Positions 50,344 through 60,603 of a DNA stretch of 61,304 nt are shown here, in pieces (within the stretch, counting starts at the first letter, position 1; the number at the start of each line of letters is the position of its first letter). The stretch covers positions 1 to 61,304 of the forward strand of contig JAGXGS010000075.1 of the NCBI GenBank assembly GCA_024636585.1. The letters run 5' to 3'. Both the position numbers and the translations under genes were made by a program. The notes under the pieces are model-generated. The model was not told the DNA's origin. It did not search any database and was given only the letters and a program-made list of their open reading frames with translations. This stretch comes from Thiogranum sp. GTDB lineage: Bacteria > Pseudomonadota > Gammaproteobacteria > DSM-19610.

Positions 50344-52500
50344 TCAGCCTGCCGTATCGATCGGCGAATGCCCGATCAGGTGCATCAGCAGCACCAGTGA
50401 TCGCGCCTGCAACGGATATTTCCCATTGGAATAATAAAAGCGTCCGTCGCTGCGTTTGCCGCTGGGGAAGCTGGTATCGATCAACACCTGCCAGCGCGCG
50501 TGCCGGGGTTCCTCCGGCAGCTGGAAATCGATCGGTTGATGGTGGGCGTTGAAGAGCATGATCAGTGTCTCATCCCGGATCGGACGTCCCTGTTCATCCT
50601 GCTCTTCCATGGCGTTGCCGGCCAGAAACAGGCCCAGGCAACGTGCGAACGACTGCTGCCATTCGCGCTCGGTCATTTCACGACCGGTGGTTGCCAGCCA
50701 GCTGATGTCCTTGACGCCGGTGCCGACGATACCGCGGCCCTGGAAAAAGCGTCGCCGCCGCAGCACCGGGTGTTGCTTGCGCAGGCGGATCATTTCCACT
50801 ACAAACTTCTCCAGCTCGCGACCGGGCGGGTCCAGCGACCAGTCGATCCAGGTTAACGGGCTGTCCTGGCAATAGGCGTTATTGTTGCCCTGCTGGGTGC
50901 GACCCATTTCGTCGCCGGCCAGCAACATGGGCACGCCCTGCGAAAGAAACAGTGTGGCGAGGAAGTTGCGCTTCTGTTGTTCGCGCAGGCGCGCAATGTT
51001 CAGGTTGCGGGTTGGACCTTCCTCGCCGCAGTTCCAGCTGATGTTGTGATTTTCGCCGTCGGCATTATTTTCCAGGTTGGCTTCATTGTGTTTCTGGTTG
51101 TAGCTGACCAGATCATGCAACGTGAAGCCATCGTGACAGGTGACGAAGTTGATGCTTGCATAGGGCTTGCGGCCGCCGTGCTCATACAGATCGCTGGAAC
51201 CGGTGAGGCGGTAGGCGAGTTCACCGATCAGACCGCCGTCGCCTTTCCAGTAGGCGCGAACCGAGTCGCGGTAACGGCCGTTCCATTCAGTCCAGCCGAT
51301 CGGGAAGTTGCCGACCTGGTAACCGCCTTCACCAAGATCCCAGGGTTCGGCGATCAGTTTGACCTGCGACAGCACCGGGTCCTGGTGCATGATGTCGAAG
51401 AATGCGCCCAGCCGGTCCACTGCGTGCAGTTCGCGCGCCAGCGCCGAGGCGAGATCAAAGCGAAAGCCATCCACATGCATCTCCAGCACCCAGTAGCGCA
51501 GGCTGTCCATGATCAGTTGCAGTACCCGCGGGTGCTGCATGTTGAGAGTGTTGCCGCAGCCGGTGTAGTCGCGGTAGTAGCGTCCCGATGCAGTGTCGAG
51601 CCGATAATAGGCGGCATTGTCGATGCCGCGGAAACACAGCGTCGGACCGAGGTGATTGCCTTCGGCAGTATGGTTGTAGACCACGTCGAGTATGACCTCG
51701 ATGCCGGCCGAGTGCAGCCGCTTGACCATGGTCTTGAACTCCTTGACGTTGCCACTGCTCGAGTAGCGCATGTCCGGTGCAAAAAATCCGATGGAGTTGT
51801 AACCCCAGTAGTTGCGCAGGCGTTTTTCCAGCAGCAGCCGATCGTCGACAAAGGCGTGGATCGGCATCAGTTCCACTGCCGTGACACCGAGTCGCTGCAG
51901 GTATTCGATGGCTGGCGCAGAAGCGAGGCCCGCGTAGGTGCCGCGCAAGGGTTTGGGAATGTCCGGGTGCTGTTGCGTGAAACCCTTGACGTGCAGTTCA
52001 TAGATGATGGTGTCGTGCCAGGGTGTCCGCAGTCGTTCGTCATCGCCCCAGGTGAAAGCGGAATCTATGACCTTGCATTTCGGGATGCCGTGGGCACTGT
52101 CGCGCCGGTCCACACTGAGGTCGGCGCGCTCATGTCCGACCCGGTAGCCAAACAGTGCGTCGTTCCAGCGCAGCTGACCGGTAATCTGTCTGGCGTAGGG
52201 ATCCAGCAGCAACTTTTTTGCATTGAACCGGTGACCGTTTTCCGGATCGTAAGGGCCGTGTACCCGATAGCCATAGAGGGTTCCGGGACGTGCGTCGGGC
52301 AGATAGCAGTGCCATACCTGGTCGGTGCGCCATTGCATGTCGACGCGGGAGATTTCCCGCCGGCCCCTGGCGTCGAACAGGCACAGATCGACGCGTTCTG
52401 CATGCTCTGAGAACAGTGCGAAGTTGACGCCTTCACCGTCCCAGGTGGCGCCCAGCGGATACGGCCGGCCGGGCCACACAGCAGGCCCCGGAGAATTCAT
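50344..52500 (-). CDS. glgX: Glycogen debranching enzyme
   Basis: 718 residues. N-terminal CBM48 domain (YPLGATWDGEGVNFALFSEH), then a GH13 barrel: DVVYNHTAEG, nucleophile Asp in HVDGFRFDLAS, acid Glu in LIAEPWD and the distal Asp in VTCHDGFTLHD. It hydrolyses alpha-1,6 branches of limit dextrin during glycogen breakdown in the cytoplasm. 32 bases after glgB in the same direction, so co-transcribed. Confidence 0.96.
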   Translation of the reverse strand: MNSPGPAVWPGRPYPLGATWDGEGVNFALFSEHAERVDLCLFDARGRREISRVDMQWRTDQVWHCYLPDARPGTLYGYRVHGPYDPENGHRFNAKKLLLDPYARQITGQLRWNDALFGYRVGHERADLSVDRRDSAHGIPKCKVIDSAFTWGDDERLRTPWHDTIIYELHVKGFTQQHPDIPKPLRGTYAGLASAPAIEYLQRLGVTAVELMPIHAFVDDRLLLEKRLRNYWGYNSIGFFAPDMRYSSSGNVKEFKTMVKRLHSAGIEVILDVVYNHTAEGNHLGPTLCFRGIDNAAYYRLDTASGRYYRDYTGCGNTLNMQHPRVLQLIMDSLRYWVLEMHVDGFRFDLASALARELHAVDRLGAFFDIMHQDPVLSQVKLIAEPWDLGEGGYQVGNFPIGWTEWNGRYRDSVRAYWKGDGGLIGELAYRLTGSSDLYEHGGRKPYASINFVTCHDGFTLHDLVSYNQKHNEANLENNADGENHNISWNCGEEGPTRNLNIARLREQQKRNFLATLFLSQGVPMLLAGDEMGRTQQGNNNAYCQDSPLTWIDWSLDPPGRELEKFVVEMIRLRKQHPVLRRRRFFQGRGIVGTGVKDISWLATTGREMTEREWQQSFARCLGLFLAGNAMEEQDEQGRPIRDETLIMLFNAHHQPIDFQLPEEPRHARWQVLIDTSFPSGKRSDGRFYYSNGKYPLQARSLVLLMHLIGHSPIDTAG

Positions 52501-52532
52501 TACGACGGACTACCTCGCATTGGACCGGGCGC

Positions 52533-54704
52533 TCAGGTTTCCGGCTGCAGAATCAGAGCGCCGAGTGGCGGCACCGTCAGGGCCAGCGAAGCCGGCCGAT
52601 TCATCCACGCCAGTGTTTCCGCCTGCAGGCTTCCTGCGCCGTTGCCGAGATTGCTGCCGCCGTAGTATTCGGAATCGGAATTGAATATCTCCCGCCAGGC
52701 GCCGGAGTGCGGAACACCGATGCGGTAGTTGTGACGGGGCACCGGTGTAAAGTTGACGATCACCACCAGCCGTTCGTGATCAGACTTGCGTTCGAAGCTG
52801 ATGATCGACTGTTCCGAGTCATGGCAGTCGATCCACTCGAAGCCCTGCCAGTCGAACTCGTACTGATGCAGTGCCGGACTGCTGCGGTACAGGCGGTTGA
52901 GATCGGCGACCAGGCGGCTGATGCCGCGATGCAACGGGTATTCGAGTACGTACCAGTCGATGGTCTGGGTGCTGTCCCATTCGATTCCCTGTCCAAACTC
53001 GGTGCCCATGAACAGCAGTTTTTTACCCGGATGAGCGAACATGTAGGTATACAGCGCGCGCAGGTTGGCGTGCTTCTGCCATTCGTCGCCGGGCATTTTG
53101 TTGAGCATCGACTGCTTGCCATGCACGACCTCATCGTGCGACAGGGGCAGCAGGAAGTTTTCCGTGAAGGCATACAGCATGCTGAAGGTCAGCATGTCGT
53201 GGTGGAAGCGTCGGTGGACGGGTTGATGGGCGATGTAATCGAGCGTGTCGTTCATCCAGCCCATGTTCCACTTCAGGTCAAAGCCCAGGCCGCCAACGTG
53301 CACCGGCCGGCTGACGGCGGGCCAGGAGGTCGACTCCTCGGCCATCATCAATACGCCCGGGTGCGCTGCATGCACAGCGGTATTCATCTCGCGCAAAAAT
53401 TCGATGGCTTCGAGATTCTCGCGTCCGCCGAAGCGATTGGGTATCCAGTCGGTGCGCGAATAATCGAGGTACAGCATCGATGCCACGGCATCGACGCGCA
53501 GCCCGTCGATGTGGAATTCTTCGAGCCAGTACATGGCGCTCGAGAGCAGGAAGTTTTTCACTTCACTGCGCGAGTAGTTGAAGATCAGCGTTGCCCAGTC
53601 GAGGTGTTCGCCGAGCCGCGGGTCTTCGTGTTCGTACAGCGGCGTGCCGTCGAAGCGCGCCAGCCCATGCGCGTCCTTGGGGAAGTGTGACGGCACCCAG
53701 TCTACAAACACACCGATGCCGTTCTGGTGACAGAAGTCGACAAAGTAGCGGAAATCATCGGGACTGCCGAAGCGGCTGGTGGGTGCGTAATAGCCGGTCG
53801 TCTGGTAACCCCAGGAAGGATCGAAGGGATGCTCGGTAACCGGCAGCAACTCGATGTGCGTAAAGCCGAGCTCCTGGATATATGGCACCAGCCGTTCGGC
53901 GAGTTCGCGGTAATTGAGGAATTCGCCTTCCGGTCCGCGCTGCCAGGAACCGGGATGCAGTTCGTAGATCGACATCGGCGCATGTTGCCAGTCGAGTGCG
54001 CGGCGCTGTTCCAGCCAGTCCCGGTCCTGCCAGAGGGAGTTGTCTTCGGGTGTCACGATCGATGCGGTGTCGGGACGTTGTTCAAAAGCCTGGCCGTAAG
54101 GATCGATCTTGAGCATCACCTCACCACTGTGACGGTTGCGGATCTCGTACTTGTACAGCGCTCCCGGCTCCAGATTCGGTATGAACAGTTCCCAGACTCC
54201 GGTATTGCCGCGCACCCGCATGGGATGATAGCGCCCGTCCCAGTGATTGAAATCGCCGGTGACGCTGACCCGTTCCGCATTCGGCGCCCAGACCGCGAAC
54301 AACACGCCGGGCACACCATCCACAGTGCGTGGATGCGCGCCCAGGAAACGGTAGGCATGCCAGTGTCGGCCTTCGCTGAACAGGTGCAGATCGAAGTCGC
54401 TGATCTGCGCGGGAAAGGTGTAGGGGTCATGGGAGACGTGCTGGTGCTGCGCCGCATCGCGCCATAACAGCCGGTAATGCTGCGGCAGGTCATGCGCTGC
54501 GCCTTTCCAGCGAAACAGCCCCGAAGGACCGAGACGCTGCATCGGCCGATCGCCGTCGGCGATGGTGACTTCCGTGGCATCGGGAATGAAAGTGGTTACC
54601 GCAACTTCATCTTCCTCCGGATGCCGGCCCAGTACCGCGAAGGGATCGTGATGGCGCGCCTCGAGAATGCGTTGCAGGTCGGTGCTGATCGTCGAGTGTT
54701 GCAT
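52533..54704 (-). CDS. glgB: 1,4-alpha-glucan branching enzyme
   Basis: 723 residues, standard for GlgB. Two N-terminal CBM48-type domains ([34 protein letters not shown]), then GH13 with [10 protein letters not shown], nucleophile Asp in [12 protein letters not shown], Glu in LMMAEEST and Asp in [12 protein letters not shown]. Transfers short glucan chains to make alpha-1,6 branches in glycogen. First gene of the glgB-glgX unit; glgA and glgC are not in the window. Confidence 0.97.
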   Translation of the reverse strand: MQHSTISTDLQRILEARHHDPFAVLGRHPEEDEVAVTTFIPDATEVTIADGDRPMQRLGPSGLFRWKGAAHDLPQHYRLLWRDAAQHQHVSHDPYTFPAQISDFDLHLFSEGRHWHAYRFLGAHPRTVDGVPGVLFAVWAPNAERVSVTGDFNHWDGRYHPMRVRGNTGVWELFIPNLEPGALYKYEIRNRHSGEVMLKIDPYGQAFEQRPDTASIVTPEDNSLWQDRDWLEQRRALDWQHAPMSIYELHPGSWQRGPEGEFLNYRELAERLVPYIQELGFTHIELLPVTEHPFDPSWGYQTTGYYAPTSRFGSPDDFRYFVDFCHQNGIGVFVDWVPSHFPKDAHGLARFDGTPLYEHEDPRLGEHLDWATLIFNYSRSEVKNFLLSSAMYWLEEFHIDGLRVDAVASMLYLDYSRTDWIPNRFGGRENLEAIEFLREMNTAVHAAHPGVLMMAEESTSWPAVSRPVHVGGLGFDLKWNMGWMNDTLDYIAHQPVHRRFHHDMLTFSMLYAFTENFLLPLSHDEVVHGKQSMLNKMPGDEWQKHANLRALYTYMFAHPGKKLLFMGTEFGQGIEWDSTQTIDWYVLEYPLHRGISRLVADLNRLYRSSPALHQYEFDWQGFEWIDCHDSEQSIISFERKSDHERLVVIVNFTPVPRHNYRIGVPHSGAWREIFNSDSEYYGGSNLGNGAGSLQAETLAWMNRPASLALTVPPLGALILQPET

Positions 54705-54732
54705 AAGCTCTCCATGCTGATAGTCCGTTGTC

Positions 54733-55401
54733 TCAATTCCCTGAGGCTATGATAGTGCCGTCATCCGCAGTTGATCCAGTCTGTTGCTGTTCCGCGAGCA
54801 GCGGCTGCAGGTGCTGCCACACGCGCGTCGCAATCAGCGGCTGCGCCTCGCGGTTGGGGTGTATGCCGTCGTCCTGCATCAAGTCGCTGCGGGTCCCCAC
54901 GCCTTCGACCAGCGACGGTAGAAGCGCTGTGTCATATTGTCGTGCCAGGGTTCGGTAAACCTTTTCGAATTGCTGGTTATAGCGCGGACCATAATTGGGT
55001 GGTAACTGCATCCCGATCAACAGCACCCGGGCTGATTGCTGCTGCGCCGCCTCGATCATGGCAGCGAGATTCTGCTGCATGGCGGCCAGCGACAGGCCGC
55101 GCAAGCCGTCGTTTCCACCCAGTTCGATGATGACAACATCGGGCTGGTGCCGGGCCAGTGCCTGTGGCAGTCTGGCGCGGCCACCGGCAGTCGTGTCTCC
55201 GCTGATGCTGGCATTGATGATAGTACAGGACGGCTTTTCCGCCTCCAGACGCTGCTCGATCAGGGCCACCCAGCCCTGTTCCTCGGGCATGCCATAGGCG
55301 GCGCTGAGGCTGTCGCCCAGCACCAGAATGGTATTGGCGCGGATTGGCTGCGCCATGCTGAAGGCACTTAACAGAACAAGTAACAGGATCGGGATTTTCA
55401 T
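54733..55401 (-). CDS. tesA: GDSL-type esterase/thioesterase I
   Basis: 222 residues. Signal peptide about 21 residues, so periplasmic. SGNH blocks: [10 protein letters not shown] (nucleophile Ser), [10 protein letters not shown] (Gly), LGGNDGLRG (Asn) and DDGIHPN (Asp, His). TesA is a multifunctional acyl-thioesterase, lysophospholipase and arylesterase. Its ATG overlaps the ATG of ybbA on the other strand in a CATG tetranucleotide, in the conserved tesA/ybbAP layout. The shared promoters must lie inside the coding regions. Confidence 0.93.
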   Translation of the reverse strand: MKIPILLLVLLSAFSMAQPIRANTILVLGDSLSAAYGMPEEQGWVALIEQRLEAEKPSCTIINASISGDTTAGGRARLPQALARHQPDVVIIELGGNDGLRGLSLAAMQQNLAAMIEAAQQQSARVLLIGMQLPPNYGPRYNQQFEKVYRTLARQYDTALLPSLVEGVGTRSDLMQDDGIHPNREAQPLIATRVWQHLQPLLAEQQQTGSTADDGTIIASGN

Positions 55402-56101
55402 GTCAGACACCAGGCTCAACACCATTATCGCTGCGCGAGGACTTGGCAAGCGCGTCACTACGGCCGCCGGTCCTCTGGATATCCTGTCCGACATCGATCT
55501 GGAAATCAATGCGGGAGAAAGCGTCGCAGTACTGGGCGTATCGGGGTCCGGCAAATCGACGTTGCTGGGCCTGCTGGCGGGTCTCGATCTGCCGAGTCAG
55601 GGCGAAGTGCTGCTGGCTGACGAAGCGCTGCACCTGCTCGATGAAGACGGACGTGCGCGAGTGCGCGGACAGCACGTCGGTTTTGTGTTCCAGTCGTTCC
55701 AGTTGTTGCCGAGTCTGACCGCGCTGGAAAACGTCATGCTGCCGCTGGAACTGGCGGGGCGCCAGGACGCTCGCAGCCAGGCTGTCGAACTGCTCGCGCG
55801 TGTCGATCTGGCAGCGCGTGAAACGCATTATCCGAAGCAACTGTCCGGCGGGGAACAGCAGCGGGTTGCTCTCGCTCGCGCTTTTGCCATGCAGCCGGCC
55901 ATCCTGTTCGCTGATGAGCCGACCGGAAATCTGGACAGCGCCACCGGCAAGCGCATCATCGATCTGTTGTTCGATCTCAATCGGGAACATCGCACCACGC
56001 TGGTGCTGGTAACGCACGATGAACAACTCGCGGCGCGTTGTCAGCGGCGCATTCACCTGGATGGCGGGCATATCGTAGCCGCACCGGTGGAGCCCCGGTG
56101 A
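55400..56101 (+). CDS. ybbA: ABC transporter ATP-binding protein, YbbA-like
   Basis: 233 residues. Walker A GVSGSGKST, Q-loop FVFQSFQLLPSLTALENVMLP across two elements, signature LSGGEQQRVALARA, Walker B ILFADEPTGNLD, H-loop VLVTHDEQ. LolD/MacB-type ATPase. With the following large permease it forms a YbbAP-like system, thought to extract or handle hydrophobic compounds or lipoprotein-like substrates. The GTGA at its end overlaps the permease start. Confidence 0.93.
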   Translation: MSDTRLNTIIAARGLGKRVTTAAGPLDILSDIDLEINAGESVAVLGVSGSGKSTLLGLLAGLDLPSQGEVLLADEALHLLDEDGRARVRGQHVGFVFQSFQLLPSLTALENVMLPLELAGRQDARSQAVELLARVDLAARETHYPKQLSGGEQQRVALARAFAMQPAILFADEPTGNLDSATGKRIIDLLFDLNREHRTTLVLVTHDEQLAARCQRRIHLDGGHIVAAPVEPR

Positions 56102-58596
56102 GCCGGCTCGCGCGCTGGCGCCTGGCGCTGCGGCTGCTGGTCCGCGACTGGCGCGCCGGCGAGCAGCGGGTGCTGGCGGCAGCGGTGGTGATTGCCGTGG
56201 CCGCCAGCACCGCGGTGGGATTTTTTACCGATCGCCTGAGTCGCGGCATGGTTAATCAGTCGGCGGACTTTCTCGGCGCCGACCTGGTGCTGGAAAGCCC
56301 GCGCCCGATCGATGAGGCATGGCTGGAGCAGGCCAGCGCCCGGGATCTGAAGGTCACCGAGACCCTGCAGTTTGCCAGCATGGTGGTGCATGAAGATGCT
56401 TTGCAGCTGGCCGGCGTCAAGGCCGTGCAGTCGGACTTTCCGTTGCGCGGTGAGCTGCGCACCGCGCCCGCGCTATATGTTCCCGACGCTCCCGTGGATA
56501 CGGCGCCGGAAGCCGGCGAGGCGTGGCTGGCGCCGCGCCTGATGCAGCGCCTGCAGGTGCAGGCGGGCGATTATGTCGAAGTCGGCGAACACCGCCTCAG
56601 GGTCACCCGCGCACTGACCTTCGAGCCTGGTCAGGCCGCCCAGGCATTCGGCCTGTCGCCGCGTTTGTTGATGAACATGGCTGACGTGGCTGCGACCGGT
56701 GTCGTGCAGCCGGGCAGCCGCCTGAGCTACCACTACCTGTTCGCCGGACCGGAAGCCGCCGTCGATCGTTATCGCAACTGGCTGGCTGATCGCATCACCC
56801 CCAGTCATGAGCTGGTGGGCGTACGCGAGGGACAGCGTGCAATCGGTTCGGCGCTGGAGCGGGCGGAACGCTACCTGGGGCTGGCCACGCTGGTTGCAGT
56901 GGTGCTGGCAGGTGTTGCCATCGCAATGGCCGCGCGCCGCTACAGTGAACGGCATTTCGACATGAGTGCCATGCTGCGTTGCCTGGGTGCCTCGCAACGC
57001 GAGGTGCTCGGCCTGTTTCTGCCGCAGCTGGCGCTGGTGGCGGTGCTGGCCAGCGCCCTGGGATGCCTGGTCGGCTGGGCCGCGCAATACGGTCTGCTGT
57101 ATCTGTTGCGCGATCTGTTGCCAGTGGCGCCGTCCGGAACCCGCGCCTGGCCGATACTGGCGGGTTTTGCCACCGGCCTGGTGACCCTGGGTGGATTCGC
57201 GCTGCCGCCGTTGTTGCGCCTGCGCGCAGTCTCGCCGCTGCGCGTGTTGCGGCGTGACCTGGCGCCGCTGCCGAGTCAGGCGTGGCTGGTTTACGGCGCG
57301 GCGTTGATCGCGCTGCTGCTGTTGATGTGGCGTTACACCGGCAACTGGGCACTGACGCTTGCAGTACTGGCCGGCGCCGCGGCAATGGCGGCGTTGCTCG
57401 GGTTGCTCGGTTTTGCGCTGCTGGCAATCGGGCGGCTCGGGCAGCGCCAGGTCGGAGTAGCCTGGCGTTTCGGCATCAATAACCTGTGGCGGCGCGGCTG
57501 GGGCAGTGTGGCGCAGATCCTGGCATTCAGCCTGGCGCTGCTGGCAATGGCAGTGATCACTCTGGTTCGTACCGATCTGCTCGATGCCTGGCGCACCCAG
57601 CTGCCGGACGATGTGCCGAATCATTTTGCCATCAACATATTGCCGGAACAGCTCGATGCGGTGGAAGCGTTTTTCAATGCCCATGATGTGCCGCGTTCGC
57701 AACTCTACCCGATGGTGCGCGGACGGCTGACGACCATCAACGAGCAGCCGGTGCAGCGCGCCGTAACCAAGGAAGCGCAGGCTGATAACGCGCTCAACCG
57801 GGAGCTCAACCTGACCTGGACGATGCAGTTGCAGGAGGATAACCGCATTATTGCCGGGCGCTGGTGGCGGCCCGACGATCGCGGCCAGCCGCTGGTATCG
57901 GTAGAGGCGCAACTGGCTGAACGGCTCGGCATCGGGATGGGCGACGAACTGGGCTTCCGGGTCGGCGCCCAGGCCTTCAGCGCGCGTGTGATCAGCCTGC
58001 GTACTGTGGAGTGGGATTCTTTCCGTCCCAACTTCTACATGGTTTTCCCGCCCGGTGTGATAGATGACTTCGCTACCACCTACATGACCAGCTTCTATCT
58101 GGATGCCGATGACAAGCCCCTGCTTGCCGAACTGGTGCAGCGCTTTCCGGCGGTAAGTGTGCTGGAAATGGACCAGCTGATCGAGCAGGTCGAACGGATA
58201 TTCCGGCAGGTCACACTGGCGGTGGAATATGTGCTGGTGTTTGTGCTGCTGGCAGGTTTCGCGGTGTTGTTTGCGGCCTTGCAGTCGAGTCTGGATGAGC
58301 GCCTGTATGAAGGCGCGTTATTGCGCGCGCTGGGCGGCAGCCGCAGGCAATTGCGGGCTGGCCACCTGGCGGAATTCGCGCTGCTGGGCGCCGTGGCGGG
58401 ACTGGTCGCGGCTTTCGGTACGGAATTGCTGACATGGCTCCTGTACACCCAGGTATTGCACCTGGATTACAGCTTTAAATGGCTGGTCTGGATTCTCGCT
58501 CCGCTGGCCGGTGCGTTGCTGGTCGGGGCGGCCGGTTTCCACGGTATCCGGCCGGTGCTGCAGCGCAGCCCGATGCTGCTGCTGCGTGAAGGCTGA
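56098..58596 (+). CDS. ybbP: FtsX-family ABC transporter permease, YbbP-like
   Basis: 832 residues from a GTG start overlapping the ybbA stop. Ten transmembrane helices in the duplicated FtsX/MacB layout: N-terminal helix, a large periplasmic domain (about 45-240), a first helix bundle (LATLVAVVLAGVAIAMAARR; YSERHFDMSAMLRCLGAS), a second periplasmic domain, and a C-terminal bundle (YVLVFVLLAGFAVLFAAL; LYEGALLRALGGSRRQLR). Works with YbbA, but is not a LolC/E or FtsX proper, judging by size. Confidence 0.92.
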   Translation: MSRLARWRLALRLLVRDWRAGEQRVLAAAVVIAVAASTAVGFFTDRLSRGMVNQSADFLGADLVLESPRPIDEAWLEQASARDLKVTETLQFASMVVHEDALQLAGVKAVQSDFPLRGELRTAPALYVPDAPVDTAPEAGEAWLAPRLMQRLQVQAGDYVEVGEHRLRVTRALTFEPGQAAQAFGLSPRLLMNMADVAATGVVQPGSRLSYHYLFAGPEAAVDRYRNWLADRITPSHELVGVREGQRAIGSALERAERYLGLATLVAVVLAGVAIAMAARRYSERHFDMSAMLRCLGASQREVLGLFLPQLALVAVLASALGCLVGWAAQYGLLYLLRDLLPVAPSGTRAWPILAGFATGLVTLGGFALPPLLRLRAVSPLRVLRRDLAPLPSQAWLVYGAALIALLLLMWRYTGNWALTLAVLAGAAAMAALLGLLGFALLAIGRLGQRQVGVAWRFGINNLWRRGWGSVAQILAFSLALLAMAVITLVRTDLLDAWRTQLPDDVPNHFAINILPEQLDAVEAFFNAHDVPRSQLYPMVRGRLTTINEQPVQRAVTKEAQADNALNRELNLTWTMQLQEDNRIIAGRWWRPDDRGQPLVSVEAQLAERLGIGMGDELGFRVGAQAFSARVISLRTVEWDSFRPNFYMVFPPGVIDDFATTYMTSFYLDADDKPLLAELVQRFPAVSVLEMDQLIEQVERIFRQVTLAVEYVLVFVLLAGFAVLFAALQSSLDERLYEGALLRALGGSRRQLRAGHLAEFALLGAVAGLVAAFGTELLTWLLYTQVLHLDYSFKWLVWILAPLAGALLVGAAGFHGIRPVLQRSPMLLLREG

Positions 58597-58613
58597 ACGC
58601 GTGTAGCGTTCAG
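58593..58613. terminator. Hairpin at convergent gene ends
   Basis: CTGAACGC (58593-58600) and GCGTTCAG (58606-58613) form a perfect 8-bp stem with a GTGTA loop, spanning the ybbP stop and reaching the stop of the PilZ-like gene. No T-run, so only a weak bidirectional terminator at best. Confidence 0.4.
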
Positions 58614-60457
58614 TGGAGATCCTGCGACAACAGCTTTTTCAGCGAATGGATAATGTGCTCTGCAAGAAGCTCATCCGCCTGCATGGTCTCGCAGGTGAAC
58701 TGACCGAATGCCCGGGTATTCTGTACCAGGGTTTTCAGTAGCAGGACTTCCATCCGGTCGCCGTGGTTGACCAGCAGGATATTGCCATTGTTGAACAGAC
58801 CGGCGGGTACTATCACTGATTGTCTCCCGGCCTCGTCGACCAGCGAAAAACCGCGTGCATAGTTCTGGTAGTGAGCATCCTTGTCCAGTGATCGCAACGC
58901 TACCGGAACCGGTTCTCCGTCGATGTGCCGCAGGCCGATGTACAACCGGCGCGCCTGATCGCAATGCATCCAGCGCACCACGTTAAGCACCGGATCGCCA
59001 TCCCCGCTATCGCCATGTGGAAACGCCGCTACTATTTCACCGACCCGTAACCGGGCCGGCGAGTCGAGTGCTGTTTCCAGTCCCACACCACCGACGCTGA
59101 TGTTGACCAGGCTGAATTTGAAGATCTTTCCGAGTGACCGCTGCTCGAGGTTTTTCTCCATCTCGGTGTCGATACGCTGTCCGCTGGCGTGGGCTTTTTT
59201 CCACACGTCATCTTCGCGGTTGTCGACATCGAAGCCATAGGCGCGCGGCTTGATGACGCCGCTCTTCAGCTTGTTCTGAACATCCGCATCCAGCCACGGT
59301 GTTTCGTCCGAGGGCAGCAGGCTGAGGGTTGCTTCCTGTCTGAAATCTCCGTCGTGCAGTTCGATTTCGGACTGTTCCGGTTCGAACGGCGCATAGCCGC
59401 TGAAAAAATAGTGGCAACTCGACAGGCCGACGATTGCCTTCACAGTGATGCCGCGTTCCGGCTCGCGTGGTTCGCTGCGCACCCGGCGCTTTTCCCAGGC
59501 GGTGCGCAGGCGCAACAGCAGGTCCCATTCCGAGCGCAGCTGCAGGGACCGTTGATGCTGGAGTGCCAGCACTTTCATGCGTTTGTTGATAATGGCAATC
59601 AGCTCGTCCAGTTCGAGCAGGCAGGGCTCCGCCACCGGAACCGCGCTGATGTTCGGCACACCGAAGGCGGGCGGTTGATCGCCGGCAAGATCGCAGAAGA
59701 ATTGTCCGGTGACGGCGTCTGCTGAAACCGGAGCCTGAAAGCGCACCGCCAGCGCCCATTTCCTGAGCAATTCATCGGTCTGGTAGATTTCGCCCAGCAA
59801 CAGGTGCTGGGGATTTGCGATAGCCAGGAGCAGCACCCGCGCATAGGCACCACGGATCGGGATGTCAGGCCGGGATGCATCGCTGACGGCATCGAACTTC
59901 TGCTGCTGCGCATAGGTGTACAGCCTGTGCAGGTCGCGCCAGATGTCATTCGGCGCATCCTGATAAATGGCAAAAGCCTGCAGCGCCTGCTGGCCGATCG
60001 CGTTGATGCAGTGCAGCGCGGCATCGCGCAGTGCAGCATCGCGGGCGCTGGTCGCGGGTTCGGCAAGGAGGTTCATGATCAGGCGCTTGTAGCTCTGCGC
60101 CGCCTCTGCGAAAAGTGCCTGGATCTCGGTGTGCAGCTGGCAGGCCTGCACCGACAGCGGGAAGGAGTAGTGGCGAACTTTTTGCTGGTAGAGCGAGAGC
60201 AGGCTCTCCAGTTCCCCGTCGAGGATACTTAACAGTTCGCTGTGTTGCGCGGGAGGCGCTGGCGCGGCATTGATATCTCTGACCAGTGCGAGCAGACCGG
60301 AGAGACGTAACGGCAGATCCAGTGCCGGCAGATCTTCAAGGCGGGTCCGGAGCTGTGTGGTGTTTATACGTGCTGTTCCCGGCGCGGCGGGAGCACGGGG
60401 AGTGATGTTCAAGTCCAGTTCGGTCATCAGGTTTGCGTGGGAGCTACCTTGATTCAT
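58610..60457 (-). CDS. PilZ-like domain protein with long helical N-terminal region
   Basis: 615 residues from the ATG at 60457 (ATGs at 60472 and 60427 are alternatives). The N-terminal 330 residues are mostly helical (SELLSILDGELESLLSLYQ; YKRLIMNLLAEPATSARD) without a recognised enzyme motif. Residues about 470-560 look like a PilZ domain, with VNISVGGVGLE as the (D/N)xSxxG motif. Probably a cytoplasmic c-di-GMP receptor. No partner gene is close. Confidence 0.65.
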   Translation of the reverse strand: MNQGSSHANLMTELDLNITPRAPAAPGTARINTTQLRTRLEDLPALDLPLRLSGLLALVRDINAAPAPPAQHSELLSILDGELESLLSLYQQKVRHYSFPLSVQACQLHTEIQALFAEAAQSYKRLIMNLLAEPATSARDAALRDAALHCINAIGQQALQAFAIYQDAPNDIWRDLHRLYTYAQQQKFDAVSDASRPDIPIRGAYARVLLLAIANPQHLLLGEIYQTDELLRKWALAVRFQAPVSADAVTGQFFCDLAGDQPPAFGVPNISAVPVAEPCLLELDELIAIINKRMKVLALQHQRSLQLRSEWDLLLRLRTAWEKRRVRSEPREPERGITVKAIVGLSSCHYFFSGYAPFEPEQSEIELHDGDFRQEATLSLLPSDETPWLDADVQNKLKSGVIKPRAYGFDVDNREDDVWKKAHASGQRIDTEMEKNLEQRSLGKIFKFSLVNISVGGVGLETALDSPARLRVGEIVAAFPHGDSGDGDPVLNVVRWMHCDQARRLYIGLRHIDGEPVPVALRSLDKDAHYQNYARGFSLVDEAGRQSVIVPAGLFNNGNILLVNHGDRMEVLLLKTLVQNTRAFGQFTCETMQADELLAEHIIHSLKKLLSQDLH

Positions 60458-60549
60458 TCGTCTGCCGCGCATTCTGGGCGCAATGCAGTCAGTTTGGCAA
60501 CTGGTTCGGCCGGAGGGTTGCGTGATTCTGATTGACAGGCCGGATTCGC

Positions 60550-60590
60550 GGCCACTAGACTATTCAACGATTTAATTGAATAGACTGGCC
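60550..60590. promoter_or_regulatory. 41-base inverted repeat upstream of sterol desaturase-family gene
   Basis: GGCCA at 60550-60554 and TGGCC at 60586-60590 flank CTATTCAA (60560-60567) and TTGAATAG (60576-60583), with an AT-rich 8-base centre. The repeat lies 13 bases before the ATG at 60604. It could be an operator, or a leader hairpin covering the GGGAG ribosome-binding site (60591-60595). Confidence 0.5.
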
Positions 60591-60603
60591 GGGAGATCCC
60601 GTT

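Noticed and set aside
50977-52410. Long open frame on the plus strand opposite glgX
   Set aside because: It is antisense to a fully supported debranching enzyme and has no recognisable domain; high G+C makes such shadow frames common.
56473-57912. Long Gln/Arg/His-rich minus-strand frame opposite ybbP
   Set aside because: Composition is typical of antisense reading of a Leu-rich membrane protein gene; ybbP is well supported.
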